Origin: a virus
DNA: 41,058 nt
Reading direction: 5' to 3' (one strand)
IMG/VR virus record: IMGVR_UViG_3300028809_000035
Coordinates: 1-41,058 of that record
Under the pieces are notes generated by a model, which saw nothing but the letters and a program-made list of their open reading frames with translations, did not search any database and was not told where the DNA came from. Positions 30,412 through 38,559 of the stretch are shown here, one piece after another; the first letter of the stretch is position 1; each line of letters begins with the position of its first letter. The position numbers were made by a program, and so were the translations under genes.

Positions 30412-30792
30412 TCACTCCAGCGCCACGCCGATGCTCGTGTAGTCCCCTGCGATGCGCCACGCGCGGAAGCTGGCTTCGTAGTCGTCCGTCTCGGCCGACA
30501 GGCGCCAGCCCCCGGCGCCGAGCACGATGGCGCGGACCTGCGCGTTGAGGTCACGCCCGAACTCGTACACCGCGTGCCATGTGTGGACCTGAATCGACGT
30601 GTCGACCAGCGGCGCCTCGGCCTCGCACATATCCCACCAGGCCGCGCCCGACGCGACGGTGCGCTGCACGGTGACGAGCGGCAAGCCGGGTGGCAGCTCG
30701 GCGTACTCCGCAGCCTTCCACCCCCATCGCACGTCGGCCACGCCAGCGAGGCCGGACGTGAGCGCCTGAACGAGTTCGCGTTCGGTCGCCAT
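30412..30792 (-). CDS. Tail terminator-like protein (DUF3168-like)
   Basis: A 126-residue protein with RELVQALTSGLAGV at the start, then LPLVTVQRTV, DTSIQVHTW, LNAQVRAIVLGAGGW and FRAWRIAGDYTSIGV, the pattern of tail completion/terminator proteins that cap the tail tube at the neck. It lies after the chaperone genes instead of before the tube gene. It starts two bases after the T-frame stop. Confidence 0.7.
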   Translation of the reverse strand: MATERELVQALTSGLAGVADVRWGWKAAEYAELPPGLPLVTVQRTVASGAAWWDMCEAEAPLVDTSIQVHTWHAVYEFGRDLNAQVRAIVLGAGGWRLSAETDDYEASFRAWRIAGDYTSIGVALE

Positions 30793-30794
30793 GG

Positions 30795-31001
30795 TCAGTG
30801 CCTCCCCGGGAACATGCTGCGCAGCTCATCGCGCGAGAGCGAGGACAGCTCGATCGCGTCGTCCTCCTCCACGGCCGGCTGCGGCGTCCAGTAGTCGAGC
30901 CACGCCCACACCTCCCGCGGACTCATCGCCTCGACGACGGTCACGGGTTGATGCAGGCGCTCGGCGATGCTGAACATGAGGCGCAGGTCCGGGGCTAGAC
31001 G
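30795..31001 (-). CDS. T-frame extension of the tail assembly chaperone (made by -1 frameshift)
   Basis: This frame lies -1 relative to the upstream G-like gene and is open from the slippery site onward. It encodes RLAPDLRL, then MFSIAERLHQPVTVVEAMSP and a Trp-rich WAWLDYW, the classic T extension. An ATG occurs at 30977 without a good ribosome site, so I expect expression mainly as a G-T fusion of about 184 residues (116 from G and 68 from here). G and GT guide tape measure folding and tube assembly and leave the virion. Confidence 0.8.
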   Translation of the reverse strand, partial: RLAPDLRLMFSIAERLHQPVTVVEAMSPREVWAWLDYWTPQPAVEEDDAIELSSLSRDELRSMFPGRH

Positions 31002-31348
31002 TTTGGGCCTGCAGCGGCCTCGGCGCCCGAGGAGGTGCCTACCCCCTGGCCGTCCTCCTCGGCGGGCTTGGCGGCCCGCTCCAGCCCGTGCACGCGCATG
31101 GTCTGCGTGAGGGCGTCGGCGATGGCTGCAGAGAAGCGGCCGGGCAGCGAGCGAATGCCCTCGTAGCCGAACGGCTGGCCGTCCACGTACAGGCTCGCGC
31201 CGAGGAGGCGCTCGGCGCTCTGCCCCGGCGCCTCGCTCGCCGCCATCGTGTCTCGCATGGCGCCGTAGGTCAGTTCGCGGATTTCGACCACGGCGCCGAG
31301 CGCGGCGAGCCCGGCCGGGGCGGTTTCGGTTTGGAGTTCGTACGTCAT
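30995..31348 (-). CDS. Tail assembly chaperone, G-like
   Basis: A 117-residue protein starting MTYELQTETAPAGL, with EIRELTYGAMRDTMA and LPGRFSAAIADALTQ, typical of lambda gpG-like chaperones. The last 25 residues are low in complexity. A CCCAAAC slippery heptamer lies two codons before its TAG. It follows the tail tube gene with only one base between. Confidence 0.8.
   Translation of the reverse strand: MTYELQTETAPAGLAALGAVVEIRELTYGAMRDTMAASEAPGQSAERLLGASLYVDGQPFGYEGIRSLPGRFSAAIADALTQTMRVHGLERAAKPAEEDGQGVGTSSGAEAAAGPNV
31001..31007 (-). other. Programmed -1 ribosomal frameshift site CCCAAAC
   Basis: On the leftward strand the end of the G-like gene reads GGC CCA AAC GTC TAG, so the heptamer C-CCA-AAC is in the exact phase needed for -1 slippage. 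After slippage the ribosome continues in the T frame without a stop to 30797. The lambda site is GGGAAAG; this is another member of the XXXYYYZ type. Confidence 0.85.
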
Positions 31349-31349
31349 G

Positions 31350-32039
31350 TCACAGGGCCCACGAGTAGGTCGGCATTTCCTTGAACACGCCCGAGCCGGA
31401 GAACTGCAGGCCCTGCGCGGTCTGTGCCGTGATGGTGATTTCGCCGATTTCCACCGGCCCGAAGATGTAGCCGCCGCCGACCGTGTAGTCGATCAGCATG
31501 TAGCGCTCGGTCTTCGGCGATTCGAGCGAGGCTTGCATGAGGTTCTTGAACCCCGGGCTGTCCTTGTCGACGAAGCCGGTGAAAGTGAAGGTCGGCGGCT
31601 TCGGCGAGCCGAGCACCGTCTCGCTGCCGCACATATCGTCCATGGCGATCGAGTCGGGCGCCACGCCGGCCACCGTGATCGACACCATGCAGACTTCGAG
31701 CAGCGCGCCGTCGCCGGCCTTCGAGAAGACCTGCGCTTCGCCGACGGCGCCGACCGCAGCCGTGAGGCGCGTGCCGTCGAAGTCCGCGAGCGTGACCTCG
31801 GGCGCGGCCGGCGTGGTCACGTCGAGCGCCGAGATGCGGAAGGCGTAGCCGTCGAGCAGCGGCTCGCCCGTGTCATCGAGCACGATCATGTCGCCGACCG
31901 CGGTGCCCGCCGGCAGGGCGGCGGACAGCGTGACCACCGCGGGGTTCGCGTTCGTCACGCTCGTGATGTCGATCGGGGTGGGTGGCGCGTCACCGGTCTG
32001 CGTGAGGTACAGGTGAGCGTCGGACTTTACTTTTGCCAT
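31350..32039 (-). CDS. Major tail tube protein
   Basis: A 229-residue beta-rich protein beginning MAKVKSDAHLYLTQTGD. The middle (VSITVAGVAPDSIAMDDMCG, then FTGFVDKDSPGFKNLMQASLE) and end (EIGEITITAQ...LQFSGSGVFKEMP) match phage tail tube proteins, which stack as hexamers around the tape measure. It precedes the chaperone pair, the usual order. Confidence 0.85.
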   Translation of the reverse strand: MAKVKSDAHLYLTQTGDAPPTPIDITSVTNANPAVVTLSAALPAGTAVGDMIVLDDTGEPLLDGYAFRISALDVTTPAAPEVTLADFDGTRLTAAVGAVGEAQVFSKAGDGALLEVCMVSITVAGVAPDSIAMDDMCGSETVLGSPKPPTFTFTGFVDKDSPGFKNLMQASLESPKTERYMLIDYTVGGGYIFGPVEIGEITITAQTAQGLQFSGSGVFKEMPTYSWAL

Positions 32040-32051
32040 GGTGCGGCTCCT

Positions 32052-32399
32052 TCAGGGTTGCGATTGGCCGGACGTGGCCGCGATCGTGAGGTCGTTGCGC
32101 GCGTGGCTCGGCAAGACCGCGATGAAGTCGAACATTCGCTCGACGTTCCCGTCGACCTCGATGCCGCGCCAGCCCGGTTGAATCGAGATGCCGGGCAGTT
32201 CGCGCAGCGTGATGCGCCATGTGATGCCGGCCAGCTCGCGGTCGGCCGCCATGAACTCGCGCCCGCTCACGCTGTCGATCGCCACGTCGACCGTGACCAC
32301 CGGGATGAACGAGCGCACCTCGCCCGCGTAGGCGTCGAGCGGCACGGTCGGGTCCGGCATCTCGATGCGCATGCGGTGACGAAGGCGACCGGCTTTCAT
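32052..32399 (-). CDS. Head-tail adaptor / head closure protein
   Basis: A 115-residue protein with the head closure pattern: AGRLRHRMRIEMPDP at the start, GREFMAADRELAGITWRITLR in the middle, and a strand pair (VERMFDFIAVLPS) near the end. It connects the portal-side adaptor to the tail. The ATG at 32399 overlaps the previous stop by four bases. Confidence 0.75.
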   Translation of the reverse strand: MKAGRLRHRMRIEMPDPTVPLDAYAGEVRSFIPVVTVDVAIDSVSGREFMAADRELAGITWRITLRELPGISIQPGWRGIEVDGNVERMFDFIAVLPSHARNDLTIAATSGQSQP

Positions 32400-32956
32400 G
32401 CGTCGGGCCTCCACATGCCCATCAGCTCGTTGGCGAACGTGTCGCTCCAGAGGTCGCCGCTTGCCTCGCGGTTCTCGTACAGCGCGCCCGCGAGGCGCAG
32501 GATGATCGAGAGGAAGTAGGGGGCGAGCTTCGTCGAGTCGTCGACGCCGACCGCGAGAGTCAGCCGTGTGTCCAGCGCCAGGATCGCGGGCGGGGGCACC
32601 AGCACCGCCACCGGGAACAGGTAGCTGGACGCGTTGCCCCCGAAGTCGGCGCTGCTCAGTTCGTAGTCGGCCGACACGTCGGTGCCGTCGGCCGTGATGG
32701 TGAACTCGCGCACGTTGTTGAACGGCAGGCGCGCGCCGCAGCGCAAGCCCACGGGGCGCAGTTCAACGGCGGTCAGCTCGTAGGTGGCCGGGTTCAGCGA
32801 CACGTTGCACTTCGACTCGACGGTGCGGATCGCCGCCTGGGTGTAGGTCGTGAGCAGCGCATCGTCGCGCGTGAACTCCACGCGGCAGTGAGCCTTGACC
32901 GTGACGAGCAGCGCCGCCGGCAGCGAGGTCAGGTCGACGGACGTGCGTTGAATCAC
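32396..32956 (-). CDS. Head-tail connector, HK97 gp6-like
   Basis: A 186-residue protein. LLVTVKAHCRVEFTRDDALL and QAAIRTVESKCNVSLNPATYEL are the helical part of gp6-like connector proteins, which form a ring below the portal. A beta part follows, then a helical end. The GTG start at 32956 is set by a GTGA overlap with the upstream gene. Confidence 0.75.
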   Translation of the reverse strand: MIQRTSVDLTSLPAALLVTVKAHCRVEFTRDDALLTTYTQAAIRTVESKCNVSLNPATYELTAVELRPVGLRCGARLPFNNVREFTITADGTDVSADYELSSADFGGNASSYLFPVAVLVPPPAILALDTRLTLAVGVDDSTKLAPYFLSIILRLAGALYENREASGDLWSDTFANELMGMWRPDA

Positions 32957-34110
32957 GGCGCTTCCCCTTGCTGCTGATCGAGCAGCAGCGTGTCCAGCTC
33001 CTCGGCGCGCTCGCTGACCCACCGCTCGGTGGTGGCGCTGCGCAGCACCGCCTCGGCGCCCTCCTCGGCGATCCACCGCTCGGCGTTCGCGGCCGTGCGC
33101 TCGATGCGGTCGACCCGCGGCGCGAGCCCCTCGGCGGTGCGCCGCGCGACCTGCGCGTGCTCCAGTGCCGCGGTCGCGTTCGCGTTCGCTGCTTTGAAGG
33201 GCCGGTCGATGTCGGCCTGCTTCAGCATGCGGGGCACGAACAGCGTCGTGGTCTGCCCGTCGTGGATGAACCGCGCATCGCCCTCGGTGAACCAGTCGCC
33301 CGGCTCCAGCGCCTCGGGCTTGGACTTCATGACCCGCAGCCCGTGCGAGCCGATGCGGCGCCAGACCTCGGGGTGCTCGCCCGGCTCCTGCGCCATCGAG
33401 GCGGCGATGCCCTCGCGCAGTTCGTAGGTGCGCCCCACGTAGCAGGACACCACCGAGCCGGGGCCGTAGAACGCCGTGCGGCTCCAGTTCTGCGCGCCAC
33501 CGAGGCGCAGCGCCTCGCGGGTGACGTGCGCGACGGTCTCCCCGCGGACCTCCCCGCCGAGCGCGGCCACGGCCCGCTTGACCTCCTCGGCCATGCGCTG
33601 CAGGAGCGGGCCGAGGTTCGCCTTCGTGGTCCCGCTGCGCTGCACGATGTTGAGTTCTCCGTCGGAGTCGACTAGTACCGCGCTGATGGCGGGCACGCCC
33701 GCCTCCTCGCGCGCCGCGTCGAGGTCGCGCTGGAGCTGGTCTGCGCGCTCCTCGCTGCGCTGCACGGCGGTGCGCACCTCCTGCGCCATGCGCTGCACCA
33801 CGGGGCCGAGGTCGGCCTTCAGCGTGGTGCCGCCACGCTGCACGAGGTTCAGGTCGCCCGCGCTGTCGATCAGGATGGCGCTGATCGGGGCCTGCGCCAG
33901 CGCCTCGCGGGCGTCGTCGAGGTCTCTCTGGAGCTGGTCGGCTCGCTGCTCGCTCGCCCGGTGCGCCGAGCGCATCACGTCGAGCTGGGCATCGGTCGAG
34001 CGCTGCACCTCGGCGAGCGCCTGGGCGTGCTCCTCCCGGACGGCGTTACACGCGAGCGCGATCGCTTCCTGGATCGCCTGCGCCATGCCGGCGCGTTCTT
34101 CGGGTGTCAT
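32953..34110 (-). CDS. Coiled-coil structural protein with internal duplication and CBM5/12-like domain
   Basis: A 385-residue protein. Two copies of a module of about 68 residues (about 46-185) each have QRADQLQRDLDxAREE coiled coil, then ISAxLxDSxGxLNxVQRxGTT, then LGPxxQRMAxEV. A domain of about 60 residues around 208-265 (NWSRTAFYGPGSVVSC, VGRTYELREG, then WRRIG) resembles carbohydrate-binding module family 5/12. The C-terminus is again coiled coil. I infer a decoration or whisker-type virion protein that could bind surface glycans. It lies between portal and connector and overlaps the portal end. Confidence 0.6.
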   Translation of the reverse strand: MTPEERAGMAQAIQEAIALACNAVREEHAQALAEVQRSTDAQLDVMRSAHRASEQRADQLQRDLDDAREALAQAPISAILIDSAGDLNLVQRGGTTLKADLGPVVQRMAQEVRTAVQRSEERADQLQRDLDAAREEAGVPAISAVLVDSDGELNIVQRSGTTKANLGPLLQRMAEEVKRAVAALGGEVRGETVAHVTREALRLGGAQNWSRTAFYGPGSVVSCYVGRTYELREGIAASMAQEPGEHPEVWRRIGSHGLRVMKSKPEALEPGDWFTEGDARFIHDGQTTTLFVPRMLKQADIDRPFKAANANATAALEHAQVARRTAEGLAPRVDRIERTAANAERWIAEEGAEAVLRSATTERWVSERAEELDTLLLDQQQGEAP

Positions 34111-35600
34111 GCTCGGACCTCCCTGGCAGTGCGGAGAGCGCGCTGCATCGCGCTGCGGGCCACGTCCTCGGCGACCTCGGGGTCGACCGGCTCGTCGTCC
34201 GGGTTGTCCTCGGGCTCGGGCGCCGGCTCAGGCGCCGGAGGGGGAGGCGGCGGTGGTGGCGGGGGCGGTGGCGCGGTGAGCTGGTCCAGCTCGGCCTGGG
34301 CGAGCTGCGCGGCGAGCGTGAGCGGCACCATCTGCCGCTGCACCATGAGCTGATCGCCGCCGGGCAGCGGGCCACGGCCGAGCGTGCCGCGCGCTTCGTT
34401 CGCTGCGACCACGCCGCCCGTCACCAGGGTCGACAGCGCGGTGGCTTGCGCGGCGAGGTCCGAGCGCAGCAGCGCCTCGGTGCTCATCTCGATGAGGTCG
34501 TGCCGGCCGTCGAACCGGAACAGGCGGTCCAGCTCGCGCTCGAAGCGCTCGATGAGGCCGCCGAGCGACACCGACAACCAGTGCCGCACCAGCGTCTCCG
34601 AGTTCACGATGGCGCCGGCCGAGAGGTCGCCGTACATCGGCGGCGGGACGCCGGCCGTGCGCGCGATTTCCTCGTTGGAGAAGCGCAGCGAGCTGATGAC
34701 CGACTCGTCGATCGCAGCGAGGTTGGAGCTGCTCATCTTCAGCCCGCCGGACAGGATCGGGATGCCGCCCGTGGCCCACTTCGCCGCCTGCAGGTCGAAG
34801 GCTTCGCGCAGTTCGCGCATCTGCACGCCGTTGAGCACGGTGTCGGTGGTGAGCACGGTCGAAATCCGGCGCATGTTCTCGACGAACATGAGCTGGGTCC
34901 GCGAGAGCGCGACGTTCACGCCGGCCGCAAGCCCCGCTGCTGCGAACGGCGACTCGCCGCACAGCGGGTGCCGCGGCGTGCGCCAGCGGAAGTGCATCAC
35001 GTTGAACGCCGGCACCACGAACAGCCGGCCATCCTCGATGTCAGCCACGCCCGCGGCCGGGCTGAACAGCAGCTCCGGGTCGTTGCTGCCGAAGTAGTAG
35101 ACCTCCCGCGTCAGCGGGTCAATTCGCGGCGTCCAGGTTCCTCGTGGAACGAGGTGCAGCGAGGCCGGCTCCTGCCGGTCGTTGAGCAGCGCGATCACCA
35201 GGGCCTCGCCTTGCAGCAGGTCGCACGCGATGCGCGAGAACAGGGTGGCGCCCGACTCGTAACTGTTCGGCTGGATCAGCAGCCGCGAGGCCGCGGACGT
35301 GGTGACCTCTGTGACCTCGCCCGTGTCGAGATTGATGCGCTTGTGGTGCGGCCGGAGCTGGGCGAAGGCGTTCGCGTACAGCGTGTAGATCGCCTCGATG
35401 ACCGGGAGGTGGCCGGCGCCGAGGATCGACAGGTTGCGCTGCCAGCCGGTTCCGTCGAGCGGGTTCAGGTCGTGGACGCCGCCGCCAAGCGTGCGGTCGA
35501 TTCCGAAGGCGGTGAACAGCGGGCCCATCTGCGGCTGCACGTTCCCCCACCCGAAGCCGAGTGCCCCGAACATCGAGCGGGCGACCGAGAGCGCGCCCAT
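34107..35600 (-). CDS. Portal protein, HK97 family
   Basis: A 497-residue portal protein. It has PVIEAIYTLYANAFAQLRPH, then LLIQPNSYESGATLFSRIACDLLQGEALVIALLNDR (in parts), a typical clip/wing pattern, and SGGLKMSSSN and GVPPPMYGDLSAG toward the C-terminus. Twelve such subunits form the DNA-passage ring. The last 50 residues carry a run of twelve Pro and an acidic Pro/Glu tail. The start at 35600 leaves one base after the upstream stop. The gene follows the capsid gene, the reverse of the usual order. Confidence 0.85.
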   Translation of the reverse strand: MGALSVARSMFGALGFGWGNVQPQMGPLFTAFGIDRTLGGGVHDLNPLDGTGWQRNLSILGAGHLPVIEAIYTLYANAFAQLRPHHKRINLDTGEVTEVTTSAASRLLIQPNSYESGATLFSRIACDLLQGEALVIALLNDRQEPASLHLVPRGTWTPRIDPLTREVYYFGSNDPELLFSPAAGVADIEDGRLFVVPAFNVMHFRWRTPRHPLCGESPFAAAGLAAGVNVALSRTQLMFVENMRRISTVLTTDTVLNGVQMRELREAFDLQAAKWATGGIPILSGGLKMSSSNLAAIDESVISSLRFSNEEIARTAGVPPPMYGDLSAGAIVNSETLVRHWLSVSLGGLIERFERELDRLFRFDGRHDLIEMSTEALLRSDLAAQATALSTLVTGGVVAANEARGTLGRGPLPGGDQLMVQRQMVPLTLAAQLAQAELDQLTAPPPPPPPPPPPPAPEPAPEPEDNPDDEPVDPEVAEDVARSAMQRALRTAREVRA

Positions 35601-35601
35601 G

Positions 35602-35883
35602 TCAGGACTCCAGCAGGGAGGCGCGCTGCGCCTTGCGCCGCGTGACGCCGCGCACTTCGACCAGGCCGCGCGTGTCGCGCGCCTCGCGCAGTTCGTTCGC
35701 GGCCCGCAGGTGCTCCGGGCTCCCGCGCACGTAGCGCATCGAGCACGTCGCATGATCCTCGATCCGCTCGGCGCGGTGCTCCTCGATCAGCCGCTTGGCG
35801 AGCACCTCCTCGACGACGGCGACCCCGGCGCGGCCTTCCAGCTCCTCGACGGGCTCGAAGGCGTACAGCAGAACGGTGCCCAT
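35602..35883 (-). CDS. Hypothetical protein upstream of portal, 93 aa
   Basis: A helical, charged protein (VEELEGRAGVAVVEEVLAKR, CSMRYVRGSPEHLRAANELR), basic at the C-terminus. ATG 35883 makes a TGATG overlap with the upstream stop, and GTG 35886 is an alternative. No family is recognised. Its place before portal suggests a head-assembly accessory. Confidence 0.6.
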   Translation of the reverse strand: MGTVLLYAFEPVEELEGRAGVAVVEEVLAKRLIEEHRAERIEDHATCSMRYVRGSPEHLRAANELREARDTRGLVEVRGVTRRKAQRASLLES

Positions 35884-36188
35884 CACGTCCCCTCAGGGGC
35901 CGGGGCGGGCGCGGGCTCAGGCGCGGGCGCGGGCTCAGGCGACGGGGCCGGTTCGGGCGACGGTGCAGGCGACGGGGGCGGCGCCGCGACGTACGGCTCG
36001 AAGGGCAGCGGCGCGTCCGGGTGCACGAAGAACGCGCCGGGCAGGCGGGGATCGTTCATCTCGTAGGCGTGGTGGTTCTCGACCAACCAGTCCGCCTCGG
36101 CGTCGTCAGCGACGAAGCGCCACTCGCCGACGGGCGTGTGGTACGCGGTGGACACCACCGGATCGGTCATCAGCAGTGCTCGTCCCAT
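35883..36188 (-). CDS. Hypothetical protein with Pro/Ala/Glu repeat tail, 101 aa
   Basis: The first 70 residues are a compact domain (YHTPVGEWRFVADDAEADWL, NDPRLPGAFFVHPDAPLP). The last 30 are PEPAP/SPEPAP repeats encoded by an almost perfect DNA repeat (35893-35975), so copy number may vary. The gene starts just beyond the capsid terminator. No family is recognised. Confidence 0.6.
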   Translation of the reverse strand: MGRALLMTDPVVSTAYHTPVGEWRFVADDAEADWLVENHHAYEMNDPRLPGAFFVHPDAPLPFEPYVAAPPPSPAPSPEPAPSPEPAPAPEPAPAPAPEGT

Positions 36189-36203
36189 GTCGGCCCCTTT
36201 GCG

Positions 36204-36225
36204 AAGGCGCCGGGGGTGGCGCCTT
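36204..36225 (-). repeat. Second hairpin after the capsid terminator
   Basis: AAGGCGCC/GGCGCCTT (36204-36211 and 36218-36225) with a six-base loop directly follows the terminator in the direction of transcription and lies in the 5' region of the gene starting at 36188. It may stabilise or control the mRNA. Confidence 0.5.
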
Positions 36226-36226
36226 T

Positions 36227-36257
36227 GAAAAAGGCCCCGGCCTGGGGAGACCGGGGC
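36227..36257 (-). terminator. Terminator closing the capsid unit
   Basis: Read leftward, the stem GCCCCGG/CCGGGGC (36257-36251 and 36240-36234) has a ten-base loop and is followed by CTTTTTC. It stands 36 bases after the stop of the small membrane protein gene and splits the leftward structural transcript after the capsid gene. Confidence 0.75.
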
Positions 36258-36292
36258 AGGAGAAGCGTTGCGGCTCAGGCAACGGGGAGGGA

Positions 36293-36442
36293 TCAAGGGG
36301 GCCACAGGCGCAAGAGGTGCGCGAGCACCACCAGCGCCAGGGCCAGCGGCAGGAGCTGCACGCGGCTGTTCGTGATGCCGAGCGAGGCCACCACCAGCAG
36401 GAGGAAGCCGAGCAGCACCAGAACGAAGGTGAGCAGGGCCAT
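36293..36442 (-). CDS. Small two-helix membrane protein, 49 aa
   Basis: Almost the whole protein is hydrophobic: helices at about 3-21 and 30-46 joined by GITNSRVQ. It starts five bases after the capsid stop and ends before a terminator, so it is co-expressed with capsid. No family is recognised. A late-expressed two-helix protein could even act as holin, although it lies far from the lysozyme. Confidence 0.6.
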   Translation of the reverse strand: MALLTFVLVLLGFLLLVVASLGITNSRVQLLPLALALVVLAHLLRLWPP

Positions 36443-36447
36443 CGCGC

Positions 36448-38559
36448 TCACCACGTCGTGCCCGTGACCTGCTGGACGGCGCCGGCACGCGTGATGCCGA
36501 AGCTGGCGGGCACGACCAGCCGGATGCCGGTCTGCCACGTCTGCCACAGCGAGAGGGCGACCGAGCCTGCGATCGAGGCGCCATTGCCGCCAGCGACCGG
36601 GATGCCGCCATCGGGGACGACCTGCCCCGCGGTGCCGAGCGCGCCACCCAGGGGTGAGGCGCCGGCCTGGGTCGGGGCCGTGCCGTCAGCGTTCGCCATC
36701 GTGATGGTGGCCTGATCGCTCGTGCTGTAGTCGAAGCCGTCGATGGCGCTGGCGAACTTCTCCGCGGCCACGCCGATCATCGTGTTCGCGGCGATGAACT
36801 CCGAGCCGACGATCTGGAAGCCGAGCGCTTCGCTGTCACCGTTCGGGAAGATGAACTGCCCGAGGGCGTTCGTCATCGTGCGCAGGGTGAACAGCTTCGA
36901 CTGCGGGACCAGAATCACCGGCTTCGAGCCCACGCCCGCGGCCGTGAACGCCGAGTTGATCGCATCGAGGTCGGCGTGGAACGCGTTGTACCCGCCGCCG
37001 GCCGCGCCCGGGATGGCGACCACTCCGTTCAGCAGGCCGGCCGGGCGCACGCCCACCACCTCGGCACTCGCGTCGAGCATCGAGGTGTCCAGCAGGTTCG
37101 AGAGGAACTGCCGGAGCATCTCGCGCATGACCGCGACCGCGGCCGGGTCGCTCGCGCGCTCCAGCTCCTTCGTGATCGGGATGATGCCGGCGAGCTTGTA
37201 CTTCCAGAGCCGCTTGCCGGTGATGGCGCCCTTCACCACCGGGATGGTGCCGGCCTCGCCGACCCACGCGGTGGCGCCCGTGCTCACGCCGATGTTGGTC
37301 TGCGGGATGAGGATCGACTGCGCACCGCCGAAGGTCATGGACTGACCCTGGCGGGCCAGCGTCGGCCAGATCGAGTTCGGTCCCGCGGCGGCGTCCAGCA
37401 GGGCCTTCGCCTCGCTGCGCACCAGCTCCGCGGCCCACCCGACGGTCGTGGTGTCGGCCGAGCCGACCAGCGAGCGCGCGACGGCGATCACCTCGCGCTC
37501 CTGCGCGAACAGCTCGGAGGCGACTTGGTCCACGCCGCAGCCGCGCGAACGCGCGATGTGGGTGGCGAGGGTCATTTGCGCGAGCAGCGTGCCGGCAGGC
37601 CGCTGCTCGGCCTCGCCACGACGGGCGATGACGGCCGGCGCGGCGACGGTGGCGACGGCGCGCGAGACGGCGGCCTGGGCAGCGGGCGCGGCGGCGGCGG
37701 CCGGCGCAGCGGCGGCGCGGCGCGTGGCGGCGGTTTCCGCAGCGCGCAGCGTGGTGAGGCGCGCGAACAGCGAGTCGGCCTCGGCGGTGGCGCGCTGGAC
37801 GGCCTGGAGGTTCGTGTCCCCGGCGTCGGATTCGAGCGCGGTGATGGCCGTGGCCTGGGTGGCGAGCGCGGCCTCGTGTGCCGCCTGGGCGGCGGCGATC
37901 ATTTCAGCGAGTGTCATGGTGGTGGTCCGAGCATTCGCACCGGCGACAGCCGTGGTGGTGCGGGCGATGGATGCCGGCGGGGGCACGGGGCGCGACAGCG
38001 CGGCCACCTCGGCGTCGTTGAACCCGAGCGAGCGCGCGACGGCGACCGCTTGAGGATTCGCGGGGAACTGTGTGAGGGTCACCTCGGTGACCTTGCCTTT
38101 GCGGTAGCGGTTGCCGCGCTGCGGCTTGCCGTCCGGGCCCGTGCGGGTGATCGGCTCGATGTCCTTCGGCGCGATGTCGAAGTTCACCGAGGAGGCGATC
38201 GGGAACCCGCCGGCGTGGAGCGCGCGCACGAGGTCGGCCATGCGCGAGGCGCCCGGGGGCAGCAGGCGCAGAGAGGCGAAGGTCTCGCCGATGCCGCGCT
38301 CGATGTTGACCCACTCGCCGACGGCGGCGTCGAGCTGCTTCACATGGTCGGCCACGGCCGGCACCTTCGGCGGGAACTCCAGCCCGGCCTGCACCACGAC
38401 ATCGCCGTAGTAGTCGACGGCCTCGGAGCTGATGCGGAAACGGATGAGGTCGCTGGAGGTGGTGGCACCACCCTGCGCGCCCGTCGAGGGGACGGGAAGC
38501 CCGCCGCGCTTCTCAACGCGGATCAGGTCAGGGGCGTCAAGTCCGGCCACGGTCGGCAT
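36448..38559 (-). CDS. Fused HK97-type prohead protease and major capsid protein
   Basis: A 703-residue fusion. Residues 1-190 are a prohead protease: His 72 in VADHVKQL and the Ser pair 123-124 in IASSVNFDI, a Ser/His protease that trims the scaffold. Residues 195-315 are an Ala/Gln-rich helical linker resembling a delta scaffold domain. Residues 320-703 are an HK97-fold capsid, with WVGEAGTIPVVKGAITGKRL, then ELERASDPA and LLNGVVAIPGA. Separate proteins are presumably released by cleavage. AAGG abuts ATG 38559 with no spacing; GTG 38550 has better spacing and is an alternative start. A promoter lies upstream and a terminator downstream. Confidence 0.85.
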   Translation of the reverse strand: MPTVAGLDAPDLIRVEKRGGLPVPSTGAQGGATTSSDLIRFRISSEAVDYYGDVVVQAGLEFPPKVPAVADHVKQLDAAVGEWVNIERGIGETFASLRLLPPGASRMADLVRALHAGGFPIASSVNFDIAPKDIEPITRTGPDGKPQRGNRYRKGKVTEVTLTQFPANPQAVAVARSLGFNDAEVAALSRPVPPPASIARTTTAVAGANARTTTMTLAEMIAAAQAAHEAALATQATAITALESDAGDTNLQAVQRATAEADSLFARLTTLRAAETAATRRAAAAPAAAAAPAAQAAVSRAVATVAAPAVIARRGEAEQRPAGTLLAQMTLATHIARSRGCGVDQVASELFAQEREVIAVARSLVGSADTTTVGWAAELVRSEAKALLDAAAGPNSIWPTLARQGQSMTFGGAQSILIPQTNIGVSTGATAWVGEAGTIPVVKGAITGKRLWKYKLAGIIPITKELERASDPAAVAVMREMLRQFLSNLLDTSMLDASAEVVGVRPAGLLNGVVAIPGAAGGGYNAFHADLDAINSAFTAAGVGSKPVILVPQSKLFTLRTMTNALGQFIFPNGDSEALGFQIVGSEFIAANTMIGVAAEKFASAIDGFDYSTSDQATITMANADGTAPTQAGASPLGGALGTAGQVVPDGGIPVAGGNGASIAGSVALSLWQTWQTGIRLVVPASFGITRAGAVQQVTGTTW

